This document shows, one piece after another, positions 52,480 through 61,136 of a stretch of 64,000 bases of DNA. The notes under the pieces were generated by a model. It had not been told where the DNA came from, did not search any database, and saw nothing but the letters and a program-made list of their open reading frames with translations. The position numbers and the translations under genes are program-made. Every line of letters begins with the position of its first letter. The first letter of the stretch is position 1. The DNA is from CAZMYM01 sp964620325 (GTDB lineage: Bacteria; Bipolaricaulota; Bipolaricaulia; UBA7950; UBA9294): the NCBI GenBank assembly GCA_964620325.1, contig CAZUIM010000010.1, positions 17,047 to 81,046 on the forward strand, in the 5' to 3' direction.

Positions 52480-53553
52480 TTACGAGTCCCCGGCGAGTTC
52501 CCTCTCGAACCGCAGCCGCCCGATGTCGTCTTCGAGGAGACTACCGAGGTAGAGGAACCCGTTCCGATGGACGACGCAGGAGATCCCGCCGTAGTGGTCG
52601 CCGGAGGGGTCCTGGAGGTTGTTGATCACATTCCCGTCGGTGTCGAGGGCGAGGACGAAGCCATATCGCGGAGCCGCCCCGGCGAACCCAGAGAGCGGAA
52701 GACGGGCAGCGACCTTCCGAATCCACGGTCGCTCGAGGGCCCAATCGACGAACTCGTTCCGTGGATTCATCAGCGCGAGCCAGAACGTCCCATCCGCGTC
52801 GCACGAGATCCCGTCCGGAAATCCGGGCAGGTTATCGATGAAGACGTCGTCCTCTCCACGACGCGGTCCGTCGAGCCAGAGACGTCGGACCCGATACTCG
52901 GTCGTCTCCGCGACGAGGACGAACGTTCCGTCACCACTGACGGCGACCCCGTTGGCGTAGTAGAGGCCGTCGAGGAGGACTCCCGTCTCTCCGGTGTCGG
53001 GATGGTAAGCGAGCAGACGCCCGTTCCCGCGATGTTCGAGAAGGTCGAGGACGGTGTCGGTTGTCTCGGTCGATGACTCGCTGAAGTAGATCGTCCCGTC
53101 GCCCGCGATGTCGAGGTCGTTGACGAGGCCGAGCGGGCGACCGTCGATCGCGGTCACCAGTTCTTGCGGCTCGCCTTGTTGGGGAATCGAGAGGAGCCTC
53201 CCGTGGAGATCGCAGGCGATCAGATTGCCGACCGAATCCAATCCGACGCCGAGCGGACGCCCATCAATGCGAGCGACGGTCTCCGTGATTCCGTCGGACC
53301 ATCGGACGACCGAGCCGTCGTCGAGGCCGCAGTAGACGTCGCCGGACGGCGTCACGGCCACCGACTCTGGTGCGAACCCGACCGGGAGTCGTTCCACGTC
53401 TGCCAACGCATCGTTGACCGCGTAGCGTCCGGACAACTCAGGCGCTTCGGACGGAGTCCAACGGGCCGGATCGACCGAGACCGGCCAGAGGAAGAGGTAG
53501 GCGGCGAGCACCCCGAGCGCCGCCGCCACCCCGAGAAGCCAAGCCTTCGACAT
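52480..53553 (-). CDS. strictosidine-synthase/SMP-30-like beta-propeller, membrane-anchored
   Basis: A 357-residue protein with one N-terminal helix (AWLLGVAAALGVLAAYLFLW) and a six-bladed propeller: DVYCGLDDGSVVRW, LIACDLHGRLLSI, LVNDLDIAGDGTIYFSESST, YYANGVAVSGDG and FPDGISCDADGTFWLALMNP. This is the strictosidine-synthase-like/APMAP group, mostly lactonase or esterase-like; a plant alkaloid role does not apply. ATG 53553 lies in GAGGACGATG context. It is 25 bases after the PP-loop gene. Confidence 0.88.
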   Translation of the reverse strand: MSKAWLLGVAAALGVLAAYLFLWPVSVDPARWTPSEAPELSGRYAVNDALADVERLPVGFAPESVAVTPSGDVYCGLDDGSVVRWSDGITETVARIDGRPLGVGLDSVGNLIACDLHGRLLSIPQQGEPQELVTAIDGRPLGLVNDLDIAGDGTIYFSESSTETTDTVLDLLEHRGNGRLLAYHPDTGETGVLLDGLYYANGVAVSGDGTFVLVAETTEYRVRRLWLDGPRRGEDDVFIDNLPGFPDGISCDADGTFWLALMNPRNEFVDWALERPWIRKVAARLPLSGFAGAAPRYGFVLALDTDGNVINNLQDPSGDHYGGISCVVHRNGFLYLGSLLEDDIGRLRFERELAGDS

Positions 53554-53578
53554 CGTCCTCACCCTCCGTCGCTCAACG

Positions 53579-54709
53579 TCATCCGTACGGCATCTTTCCG
53601 CGCTTCCGACGCAGCCGGCCGACGATCCGGTCGAACTCCCCTCTCGACATTCCGATTCGCTCGAGGAGATACCGGACGGAGGTCTCCACCGCCTCCTCCG
53701 AAGGCGTGTTGGCCTCCAGGATCGAGTGCGCCTGCTCCTCTGTAATCGCCCCTTGTCGGAGCATCGCAGCGACATCGGGCAGAACACGATTCACTCCGTG
53801 ATGCTGCTCGTAGAGAAAGGCAGCCGCATCGTGAATCAGGCAATCGCCGTGTCCGAGGATCGTGTGGTTCTCCGGCCGGCGATATCCCACGTCCAAGGAT
53901 TCCAGGTGGTTGACGATCGCCACCTCGTCGTACGGCTCGAACAGGAAGAAGCCGAGGAACTCGGGGACCACGTCGCCGGCTCGAATCCAGGAGCTGAACA
54001 GCTCGCGGAGGATCCGTTTGCGGGTCCGCCGATTCGGCACCAGATAGATCAGAAGCAGACGCATCCGGCGGATGAGGGACCGATACTGCGCAAGCAACGC
54101 ACCCGGGTCATGTGCCTCCAGATTGCTCCGGAGGATCCCGACCCCGAGATCGCGCGTCCCTGGGTACCAATGCCGTAGCATCTGCATCGGGGACCGACCG
54201 TGGACGAAGAACGGAATCCGCAGGTCGCGGCAGCCACGGACCGATAGGATGTAGCCGCCGACCGAACAGGCGCGACAGGGATCCCCTAGCTTCCGTACCG
54301 CCGCGCGGTAGAAGACGCTGTAGGCTTCCCAGTCGGGCTTGTAGACGAAGTGGTCGACCCCGGTCGCGCGTCCGATGGCGCGGATGTTCTTCCATGCGTA
54401 GTCGGTCAGGAAGCCGTTGTCGAACGTGATCGACAACACGTTCGCCCCGTAGCCCGTCGTGAGTCGGTGGAGGACGTAGGTGCTGTCCTTGCCGCCGCTC
54501 ACGCCCACGGCGGCGTCGTAATGGAACCGTCCTCCGTACTTTTCGAGTCGGTCGGCAAGGAGCGGTCGGTTCCGCTCGAAGTCGAAGATCGAATCTTTCG
54601 TCTCGTCCCAGTGTCGGCAGTAATTGCACAGGCCGGACTCGTCCAGCCGAACGTTGAGTTTTCCGACCGGTAGCAGACAGCGGCGACAGTGCGAGTGTCT
54701 CGTGCTCAA
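53579..54709 (-). CDS. PP-loop ATPase of the N-acetylsugar amidotransferase (WbpG/PseA)-like group
   Basis: A 376-residue protein with a zinc knuckle (C8, C11, C28, C31), the ATP pyrophosphatase motif SGGKDS at 71-76, FDNGFLTDYA and CRACSVGG. WbpG/PseA-like enzymes make acetamidino sugars for surface glycans; no other glycan genes are nearby, so this assignment is tentative. The start is TTG 54709, justified by AGGAG upstream. It ends with a helical 60-residue tail (EEQAHSILEANTPSEEAVE). Confidence 0.85.
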   Translation of the reverse strand: MSTRHSHCRRCLLPVGKLNVRLDESGLCNYCRHWDETKDSIFDFERNRPLLADRLEKYGGRFHYDAAVGVSGGKDSTYVLHRLTTGYGANVLSITFDNGFLTDYAWKNIRAIGRATGVDHFVYKPDWEAYSVFYRAAVRKLGDPCRACSVGGYILSVRGCRDLRIPFFVHGRSPMQMLRHWYPGTRDLGVGILRSNLEAHDPGALLAQYRSLIRRMRLLLIYLVPNRRTRKRILRELFSSWIRAGDVVPEFLGFFLFEPYDEVAIVNHLESLDVGYRRPENHTILGHGDCLIHDAAAFLYEQHHGVNRVLPDVAAMLRQGAITEEQAHSILEANTPSEEAVETSVRYLLERIGMSRGEFDRIVGRLRRKRGKMPYG

Positions 54710-55060
54710 ACGGCTCCTTCTCGAACGACCTGGGTAGATCCACCCTAGCCTGCAGGATGGTCGCGATTCAAGGCGTTCACGCGGCGTTCTCCATCCCGCG
54801 CCACACCGAACCGCAGAAACGGAAGCGGGACATCTGAATCGCGCAGACGTCGGCGGAACGGCCGATCAGGGGGACTCGCACCCGGGAGATCCGGGGAAAT
54901 CCAATCGAAGCCGAACGAGGAGTCCAACCGATGAAGACGATCATCTTCCACGGCGGCGCGGACTGGGGAACACGGAGACCCTCGGCGAGCGATACGAACC
55001 GATCGTGATCGGATTCGGCAGTCGGTCGCACGGTCGAGTCGCTCCCAGTCGAGCGAGCGC
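54710..55060. other. 351-bp intergenic region with a short gene-start fragment
   Basis: At 54931 ATG, preceded by GAGGAG, opens MKTIIFHGGADWG. The protein-like continuation (NTETLGERYEPIVIGFGS) is in another frame after a GGGG run near 54967. No homology is recognised, and the frame runs into the end of the EamA gene. It is probably a decayed fragment. Confidence 0.35.
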
Positions 55061-55930
55061 CTACGCGGCGGTCGAAACGAGGGTGGCGCCCACGGCGACG
55101 AGCACGACGCCGATCCATGCAGCGCGGTTCGGCCGCTCGCGCAGGAAGAGGATCGAGTAGACGAGCGCGAAGACGAGGGTAGAGCCTCTCAGTGGGGAGA
55201 TGAGGCTCGCCGGCGCGAGGTGGAGAGCCGAGAGCCAGAAGAGCCAGCCGAAGAATGCACCGCCGACGCCCGCGAGAATCGTCAACCCGACACCGACGCG
55301 ATCGATGCGAACGGGGAACCGACGGCGTAGGAACGGGGTGAAGATCGCAATCGAGCCGACGCTGGCGCACGAGAAGACGAACAGGAGCGTCGCCGGGGAG
55401 AGACCGGCCTCGAGGGCCAGCTTCGACGGGATCGTTTCCGCGAAGCCCCAGAAGAAGCCAGCCAGGAGTCCGAAGAGAGATCCGAGGGCGTGATCGCGGA
55501 GGCGGATGCGGCGACCGGCAAGAAAGTAGGCTCCGGCGACCGCGAGGGCGGCAGCGACCAGCACCTGCCAACGGAGCGGCTCGCCGAGAATCAGAATCGC
55601 CGTCGAGACGCCCCAGAGCGGGGCGGTGCTGGCGAGCGTCGCCGTTCGATAGGCCGGAGCACGTTCCATCGCGAGCAGGTAGAAGAGCCCGCCGAGCGTC
55701 GAGTCGACGAATCCGGCGAGGGCCGCCATCCCGATCGCGTATCCGCCCGAAGGAGGAAAGCCGAGTGTGCCGCTCGCGACGGCGTAGAGGAGCGCAAGGG
55801 GCGCCACGAGGGCCCACCGCGCGAGGATGTAGGTGAGGAGATCGACGTGACGAAGGACCGGCTTGGCGACCGTCATCCCGATCGCCCACGTCCCTCCCGC
55901 TGCGATGGCGAACAGAATCGCGAGGCTCAT
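55061..55930 (-). CDS. EamA/DMT-family transporter
   Basis: A 289-residue membrane protein with ten predicted helices in two EamA repeats (start FAIAAGGTWAIGMTVAKPVL; second half LFGLLAGFFWGFAETIPSKL; LRGSTLVFALVYSILFLRER). Members export amino acids, nucleotides or other metabolites; substrate unknown. GGAGGAATC precedes ATG 55930, and TATACT (minus, 55957-55952) is its -10. Confidence 0.92.
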   Translation of the reverse strand: MSLAILFAIAAGGTWAIGMTVAKPVLRHVDLLTYILARWALVAPLALLYAVASGTLGFPPSGGYAIGMAALAGFVDSTLGGLFYLLAMERAPAYRTATLASTAPLWGVSTAILILGEPLRWQVLVAAALAVAGAYFLAGRRIRLRDHALGSLFGLLAGFFWGFAETIPSKLALEAGLSPATLLFVFSCASVGSIAIFTPFLRRRFPVRIDRVGVGLTILAGVGGAFFGWLFWLSALHLAPASLISPLRGSTLVFALVYSILFLRERPNRAAWIGVVLVAVGATLVSTAA

Positions 55931-55951
55931 CCCGATTCCTCCGTGGCCGGG

Positions 55952-55959
55952 AGTATACG
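55952..55959. promoter_or_regulatory. overlapping divergent -10 boxes
   Basis: AGTATACG reads TATACT on the minus strand (EamA gene) and TATACG on the plus strand (GNAT gene). RNA polymerase could open here in either direction. The plus -10 is 9 bases from ATG 55969. Confidence 0.5.
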
Positions 55960-55968
55960 CGCCCGCGT

Positions 55969-56571
55969 ATGCTTCTCGTCATGAGCAAAGCCTCGGACGG
56001 CAACGAACCTGGCGTCTTCGAGACCGATCGACTTCGCATCCGACCTGCACGGCCGGACGACGCCGCCCTCGTTCACGCACTCTGGATCGACCCCCGCGTG
56101 ATGACGTTCGTCGGGTTCCCGCAGGGACTCCCGACGACGCCCGATCAGATTCGCTTGCAGATCGACCGCGACGCGGAGCGACCGCTCGTCCGGCTTCTGA
56201 TCGTCGAACAGACACACGACGGCCGACCGATCGGCCAATGCAGACTCGGGAAGCCAGACGAGGAAGGGATCGCCGAGCCGGACATCAAGCTCCTGCCTGA
56301 ATCCTGGGGTCGACGCTACGGACGTGAGGCGTGGAGCGCGATGATCGATCACCTCTTCGGCGAGACCGACTGCCGCATCGTTCAGGGGACGCCGAATCTC
56401 GAGAACGTACGCTCGATCCGGATGATGGAATCGTGCGGCATGCGGCGTGTTGGCGAGGGCGTCTTCCGACCGCCCGAAGGAATGAAGGACATCATGATCC
56501 CGGTTCCGCATGTCGTCTATCGGATCACCCGTGGCGAATGGTGCGAGGGGCGGACCCTCCGCGATGGGTGA
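55969..56571 (+). CDS. GNAT-family N-acetyltransferase (RimJ/RimL type)
   Basis: A 200-residue GNAT with FETDRLRIRPARPDD, IGQCRLGKPDEEGIAEPDIK, LPESWGRRYGREAWSAMIDH (acetyl-CoA loop) and GTPNLENVRSIRMMESCGM. This pattern is the RimJ/RimL-like Acetyltransf_3 group that modifies proteins or drugs. ATG 55969 would give a leaderless mRNA; ATG 55981 is an alternative start. Confidence 0.88.
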   Translation: MLLVMSKASDGNEPGVFETDRLRIRPARPDDAALVHALWIDPRVMTFVGFPQGLPTTPDQIRLQIDRDAERPLVRLLIVEQTHDGRPIGQCRLGKPDEEGIAEPDIKLLPESWGRRYGREAWSAMIDHLFGETDCRIVQGTPNLENVRSIRMMESCGMRRVGEGVFRPPEGMKDIMIPVPHVVYRITRGEWCEGRTLRDG

Positions 56572-56735
56572 TCCCGGAGGCGACCGATCTCTGAGGAAGG
56601 GCGAACCGACCGGAGGCTCGAAAGATCGCACGCGCTCGCGGAGACCGGTCGAAGCGAATTCCCTCCGTCGGGGTTGATTCGACCGGCGCTACCCTTCCGG
56701 AATCGATTCGGCTAGGGTAAGGCGAGGTGAGTACC

Positions 56736-58028
56736 ATGATCCGACAGCCTGGTGGTGTCATCCGATTCGCGTTGATCCTAGGGCTCGCGCTCGGCCTCTT
56801 CTTCGCAGCCGGCTGCGAGGACGAGGAGCCGGAGGAAGCGACGGGGACGCCGGTCGTCACGCAGCACGAGTCGTCGACGGGCGAGGATACGGTGCAGTCC
56901 CTCGCGGCGGCCAATTCGGCCTTCGCCTTCGACCTCTACAACGAGATTCGATCCGAAGGCGACAATCTCTTCTTCTCGCCGTACAGCGTCTCATCGGCCC
57001 TGGCAATGACGCTCGCCGGCGCCGCGGGCGACACGGCGACGCAGATTCGAGCCGTCCTTCACTTCGATTTCCTGGCAACTCCGGTCCATGCTGCGTTCGG
57101 TTCCCTCGATGAGACGCTCAACGAACGAAGTACGCTCCCCGAAGCGTACGAGGGAGAAGGATTCGAACTCCACGTCGTCAACGCGATCTGGCCCCAACTC
57201 GGCTACGCGCTTCTCGACGCCTTCCTCGAGACAGTGACGGAGAACTACGGGGCCGAGCTTCGCGATCTCGACTACGCGACCGACCCGGACGGCGCCCGAC
57301 GGACGATCAACGATTGGGTGAGCGAGCGGACCGAGGAGAAGATCGAGCATCTCATCCCCGAAGGAGCGATCGACCCGGAGACCCGGCTCGTCCTGACGAA
57401 TGCGATCTACTTCAACGCCCCGTGGATGAACCCGTTCGACCCGGATGACACGGTCGTCGAACCGTTCACGCTCCTGTCCGGAGAGACGGTCGATGCGGAG
57501 ATGATGCATCTGACCGAATCGCTCCCCTACGCCGCGTGGGACGATGGCATCGCCTTCGAGCTTCCGTACAACGGGGAGGAGCTGGCGATGGTCGTCCTCG
57601 TCCCGAATGAGGGGGCGTTCGATGCGTTCGACGCGTCCCTGTCGCCGGAGGTCTTCGACGGAATCGTCGAGTCCTTCGACCGACAGCGAATCGCCCTCGG
57701 ATTCCCGCGATTCGAGTTCGAGTACGCAGAGTCCCTCGTTCCGGCCCTACGCGACCTCGGGATGATCGATGCGTTCGATGGGGAGCGGGCCGATTTCTCG
57801 AGGATCACCGGATCACGCGACCTCGCGATCTCGGATGTCCTGCACAAGGCGTTCGTCTCGGTCGACGAAGCGGGGACCGAAGCGGCCGCCGCCACCGCCG
57901 TCGTCTTCCGCGCCACCGGAATGCCGGCCGAGCCGTTGCCGATCACGGTCGATCGCCCATTCCTGTTCGTCATCCGGGATCGACCGACCGGGACCATCCT
58001 CTTCGTCGGCCGCGTGCTGGATCCGTAG
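56736..58028 (+). CDS. serpin-family protease inhibitor, lipoprotein
   Basis: A 430-residue serpin. A signal peptide ends in FFAAGC, a lipobox-like cleavage site that would anchor it by lipid. The serpin core includes NLFFSPYSVSSALAMTLAGA, LVLTNAIYFNAPWMNPF and FPRFEFEYAESLVPALRDLG. The reactive loop hinge EAGTEAAAATA is the small-residue type of inhibitory serpins; the scissile bond falls near FRATGM by the usual count. Bacterial serpins inhibit foreign or own serine proteases. GAGGTGA precedes ATG 56736. Confidence 0.94.
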   Translation: MIRQPGGVIRFALILGLALGLFFAAGCEDEEPEEATGTPVVTQHESSTGEDTVQSLAAANSAFAFDLYNEIRSEGDNLFFSPYSVSSALAMTLAGAAGDTATQIRAVLHFDFLATPVHAAFGSLDETLNERSTLPEAYEGEGFELHVVNAIWPQLGYALLDAFLETVTENYGAELRDLDYATDPDGARRTINDWVSERTEEKIEHLIPEGAIDPETRLVLTNAIYFNAPWMNPFDPDDTVVEPFTLLSGETVDAEMMHLTESLPYAAWDDGIAFELPYNGEELAMVVLVPNEGAFDAFDASLSPEVFDGIVESFDRQRIALGFPRFEFEYAESLVPALRDLGMIDAFDGERADFSRITGSRDLAISDVLHKAFVSVDEAGTEAAAATAVVFRATGMPAEPLPITVDRPFLFVIRDRPTGTILFVGRVLDP

Positions 58029-58052
58029 CGCTCGCCGCCTTCCGAGGTTCCC

Positions 58053-58523
58053 ATGAAGAATCGAACGCGCGCGCTCGAAGACCTGGCGGCCAGCGTCCAG
58101 CGGTTTGCTGAGACGATCGAAAACCTGCCCTGCGAGCTGCTTCGAACGTCCATGAACGGATGGTCACCGGGTGACGTCATCGCCCACCTGATCGGATGGA
58201 ACCGCTTGACGATCACCGGATGCGAGGAGATCCTACGAGGGGATTCCCCATCGTACCTCGAGGACGTGGACGAGGATTTCCGCCACGTGAACGCGCGGTT
58301 CGTCCGCCGACACGCGACGAAGAATCGAGAGGAGCTTCTCGCCGAGCTTCGTGCATCCGCGGCGGACGCGGCCGCCTACGTGCGATCCTTGACGCCGGCC
58401 TCGTGGGCGACGTCCGTTCGCTTTCGACGGTTCACGATCTCGGTCGCAGACTGCATCGACGGGCTGCAGCAGGACTACGAAACGCACCGCCGTCGCATTC
58501 TGGACTGGTCGGCGAAGAGGTAG
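58053..58523 (+). CDS. ClbS/DfsB (DUF1706)-type DinB-like protein
   Basis: A 156-residue four-helix protein: NGWSPGDVIAHLIGWNRLTI, ANARF-type NARFVRRHATKNREELLAE, and DYETHRRRILDW. The histidines (HLIGW, HRR) are those expected in DinB-like metal sites. ClbS relatives protect against the genotoxin colibactin, and others are of unknown role. GAGG precedes ATG 58053. The following GNAT starts 14 bases later. Confidence 0.84.
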   Translation: MKNRTRALEDLAASVQRFAETIENLPCELLRTSMNGWSPGDVIAHLIGWNRLTITGCEEILRGDSPSYLEDVDEDFRHVNARFVRRHATKNREELLAELRASAADAAAYVRSLTPASWATSVRFRRFTISVADCIDGLQQDYETHRRRILDWSAKR

Positions 58524-58537
58524 AAATGGGAGGTTCG

Positions 58538-58921
58538 ATGATCCGATATGCCGAATCACTCGATGACATCGCTTCGGATGCGCTCCGGGGCTTCTTCGTC
58601 GGTTGGCGCGCACCGCGAACCCCGGAGGAGCATCTGAAGATCCTCGAACGGAGCGATCACGTTGTGATCGCGATCGACGGCGGCCGGGTTATCGGCTTCG
58701 TCACCGCCCTCTCCGACGGGATCCAGACCGCGTTCATTCCACTGCTCGAGGTCCTTCCCGAGTATCAGAACTGCGGAATCGGCACCGAACTGGTGCGCCG
58801 AATGCTCGAAACGCTCGCCGCAATTCCGTGCGTCGATCTGACGTGCGATCCAGACCTACAACCATTCTACGCCCGCCTCGGGATGCACCCGGCGGTGGGA
58901 ATGATCCTTCGGCGCACCTGA
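58538..58921 (+). CDS. GNAT-family N-acetyltransferase
   Basis: A 127-residue GNAT with VVIAIDGGRVIGFVTALSDG, LLEVLPEYQNCGIGTELVRR (acetyl-CoA loop) and LQPFYARLGMHP. ATG 58538 has GGGAGG upstream; an in-frame ATG at 58526 with GAGG is the alternative. Operon with the ClbS-like gene. Substrate unknown. Confidence 0.88.
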   Translation: MIRYAESLDDIASDALRGFFVGWRAPRTPEEHLKILERSDHVVIAIDGGRVIGFVTALSDGIQTAFIPLLEVLPEYQNCGIGTELVRRMLETLAAIPCVDLTCDPDLQPFYARLGMHPAVGMILRRT

Positions 58922-58928
58922 GATCGTG

Positions 58929-59495
58929 TCACCGTCCGGTGATGGAACGGGGCTCTTGTCCGGTCCGCACGGCCAATCGCTCCACCTCGACACAGATCGC
59001 GAGAGCCTCACTCAAGCCACGGCCGATCGAGACGACCCCGTGATCTCGAAGGATCACCGCCTTCGCGCGTCGTTCGACCAAAAGCCGCGCCGCACCGTCG
59101 GCGAGATCCTGGGTCCCGGGAGGCCGGAAGGGCGCAACTGGAATCGAGGCGGACAGCAATCCACTCTCACCGACGTCGAGCTCGCTAGCTGAAGACGCGT
59201 ATTCCACAGCGAATGCGCTGTGGGTATGGACGATCGCTCTGACCTCGGGACGTCGGGCGTAGATCGCCACGTGCAACCGAAACTCGGAGGACGGCGCTCG
59301 ATCTCCGGCAAGAACCTCTCCCGTCACTCGAAGCAGGACGAGATCCGCCGGGTGCATCGTTCCGTACTCGAGACCCGAGGGGGTGATCAGGATTCTGCCC
59401 TCGGTCTGACAGCTGACGTTGCCGAACGTTCCGGTCACCAGATCGAGTGCGAGCATTCGTCGAGCGGTCGCGATCACTTCATCGCGTGAGCACAT
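58929..59495 (-). CDS. class II aldolase (FucA/MtnB-like)
   Basis: A 188-residue protein of the class II aldolase/adducin family: GTFGNVSCQ, ITPSGLEYG, catalytic E71 in SSEFRLH, zinc ligands H90 and H92 (VHTHS) and H152 (RDHGVV). It overlaps mtnA by 17 bases. MtnB would dehydrate methylthioribulose phosphate; FucA-type relatives cleave 5-deoxy- or 5-methylthio-ribulose phosphate to DHAP and an aldehyde. Since no MtnC, MtnD or MtnW is visible, the aldolase (DHAP shunt) reading is favoured. Confidence 0.88.
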   Translation of the reverse strand: MCSRDEVIATARRMLALDLVTGTFGNVSCQTEGRILITPSGLEYGTMHPADLVLLRVTGEVLAGDRAPSSEFRLHVAIYARRPEVRAIVHTHSAFAVEYASSASELDVGESGLLSASIPVAPFRPPGTQDLADGAARLLVERRAKAVILRDHGVVSIGRGLSEALAICVEVERLAVRTGQEPRSITGR

Positions 59496-60513
59496 GGGCG
59501 ATCGCCTCGTCGTACGGCTCGGTCAAGATGCCCCGTTCCGTCACGATGCCCGACAGAATCGCGTGCGGGGTGACGTCGAACGCCGGGTTTCGGACGGGCG
59601 CCCCATCCGGCGTCACCAGAGCGCCGCGAAGGGTCCTCACCTCGTCCGCCGGGCGCTCCTCGATCGGAATCGAACGACCGTCGAGACAGCTCGGGTCAAT
59701 CGTCGAGATCGGAGCGGCGGAGTAGAAGGGGACTCCGTGATAGTGCGAAACGACCGCAAGGGAGTACGTTCCGATCTTGTTCGCAACGTCGCCGTTCAGC
59801 GCAATCCGATCGGCACCGACGAGGACGAGATCGACTTCGCCCCGCGCCATGAGGAAGGCGGCCGCGCCGTCGGCGATCACTTCGTAGGGAATCCCCTCCT
59901 GCGCCAGCTCCCACGCCGTCAGGCGTGCGCCCTGCAACCTCGGACGCGTCTCGTCGACGAAGACCCGGGCGAGCCGCCCGAACGCCCAGGCTGCCCGAAC
60001 GATGCCGAGGGCCGTCCCGTACCCGGCGGTGGCGAGCGCTCCGGTGTTGCAGTGGGTCAGGACGGAGCCGCCTTCCGGAACGAGCGACGCGCCGAGTTCG
60101 CCAATCCGGCGATTCGCCGCCGCTTCGTCCTGGTGAAGATGCGCCCCTTCCACCTCCAACGCCGCGACGAGATCGGCCTGCGACGCGCCGGGGTGCCGGT
60201 TGAATGCCACTTCCATCCGATCGAGCGCCCAGGCCAGGTTGACGGCCGTCGGCCTCGTTGCGGCGAGGAGATTTCGGACGCGCTGAAAGCGCAGCCGCAG
60301 ATGCTCCCCGACGGACTCGTCACGCATTCCGAGAACAACGCCGTAGGCGGCGGCGACGCCGATCGACGGCGCCCCTCGGATCGCCATATCGCGAATCGCT
60401 GCGGCGACTTCCTCGACCTCCGTGATTCGAAGGGTGACGAGTTCGTCCGGCAGCCGCCGCTGGTCGATCAGCTCCACGGCTCCGTCGCGATAGAGAATCG
60501 GCTCGATCGGCAT
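59479..60513 (-). CDS. mtnA: S-methyl-5-thioribose-1-phosphate isomerase MtnA
   Basis: A 344-residue isomerase with RGAPSIGVAAAYG, catalytic C155 in THCNTGALATAGYGTALG, D235 in GADRIALNGDVANKIGTY and YSAAPISTID. It isomerises methylthioribose-1-phosphate, or 5-deoxyribose-1-phosphate in the deoxyadenosine salvage route, to the ribulose form. GAGG precedes ATG 60513. The aldolase gene overlaps its end, so the two enzymes would act in sequence. Confidence 0.94.
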   Translation of the reverse strand: MPIEPILYRDGAVELIDQRRLPDELVTLRITEVEEVAAAIRDMAIRGAPSIGVAAAYGVVLGMRDESVGEHLRLRFQRVRNLLAATRPTAVNLAWALDRMEVAFNRHPGASQADLVAALEVEGAHLHQDEAAANRRIGELGASLVPEGGSVLTHCNTGALATAGYGTALGIVRAAWAFGRLARVFVDETRPRLQGARLTAWELAQEGIPYEVIADGAAAFLMARGEVDLVLVGADRIALNGDVANKIGTYSLAVVSHYHGVPFYSAAPISTIDPSCLDGRSIPIEERPADEVRTLRGALVTPDGAPVRNPAFDVTPHAILSGIVTERGILTEPYDEAIAHVLTR

Positions 60514-60566
60514 GGCGATACCTCGTCGCCATCATGCCCGACAGCCGGCGGTCCGCCAAGGCCGGA

Positions 60567-60595
60567 TTGCTCGCCGGCCCACGGCGTGGCAGGAT
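60567..60595 (+). promoter_or_regulatory. promoter of the macrodomain gene (leaderless type)
   Basis: TTGCTC (60567-60572), 17-base spacer, CAGGAT (60590-60595), 7 bases to ATG 60603. Confidence 0.5.
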
Positions 60596-60602
60596 GAAGA
60601 CC

Positions 60603-61136
60603 ATGGATCACATCGAGGTCGTTCGCGCCGACATCACGACGCTTGACGTGGGCGCCATCGTCAACGCCGCTAGCGAGCGGATGCTCGGCGGGAGCGGCGT
60701 CGACGGGGCGATCCACCGAGCGGCGGGGCCGAGTCTTCTAGCCGAATGCCGTCGCGTCCCCGAGGTCCGGCCCGGTGTTCGCTGTCCGACCGGCGAAGCA
60801 CGGATCACGAGCGGAGGGAACCTCCGCGCCCGCCACGTCATCCACACCGTCGGCCCCGTTTGGCGCGGCGGAACGGAGGGCGAGCCGGCGCTCCTCGCCT
60901 CCTGCTACCGATCGGTCCTCGATCTCGCAGCCGAGCACGACGTCCGAACGATCGCCTTTCCTGCGATCAGCTGCGGCGTCTACGGCTATCCGATCGATGA
61001 AGCCTGCGCAATCGCCGTCGGGGAGGTGTCGGGCTTCCTCGTCTCGCACGAGATTCCCGAACAAGTCCTCCTCGTTGCGTTCTCCGAAGCGGTCGAAGCG
61101 GCCTGTCGGAACGCCCTCGAATCGCGCGGCGGCTAG
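60603..61136 (+). CDS. macrodomain protein (O-acetyl-ADP-ribose deacetylase type)
   Basis: A 177-residue macrodomain: IEVVRADITTLDVGAIVNAA, GGSGVDGAIHRAAG, CPTGEARITSGGNL, HVIHTVGPVW and FPAISCGVYGYP. It is like MacroD/YmdB enzymes that remove ADP-ribose or deacetylate O-acetyl-ADP-ribose. ATG 60603 is preferred over 60594 because of the promoter position and the family start. Convergent with the methyltransferase with a CTAG stop overlap. Confidence 0.93.
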   Translation: MDHIEVVRADITTLDVGAIVNAASERMLGGSGVDGAIHRAAGPSLLAECRRVPEVRPGVRCPTGEARITSGGNLRARHVIHTVGPVWRGGTEGEPALLASCYRSVLDLAAEHDVRTIAFPAISCGVYGYPIDEACAIAVGEVSGFLVSHEIPEQVLLVAFSEAVEAACRNALESRGG

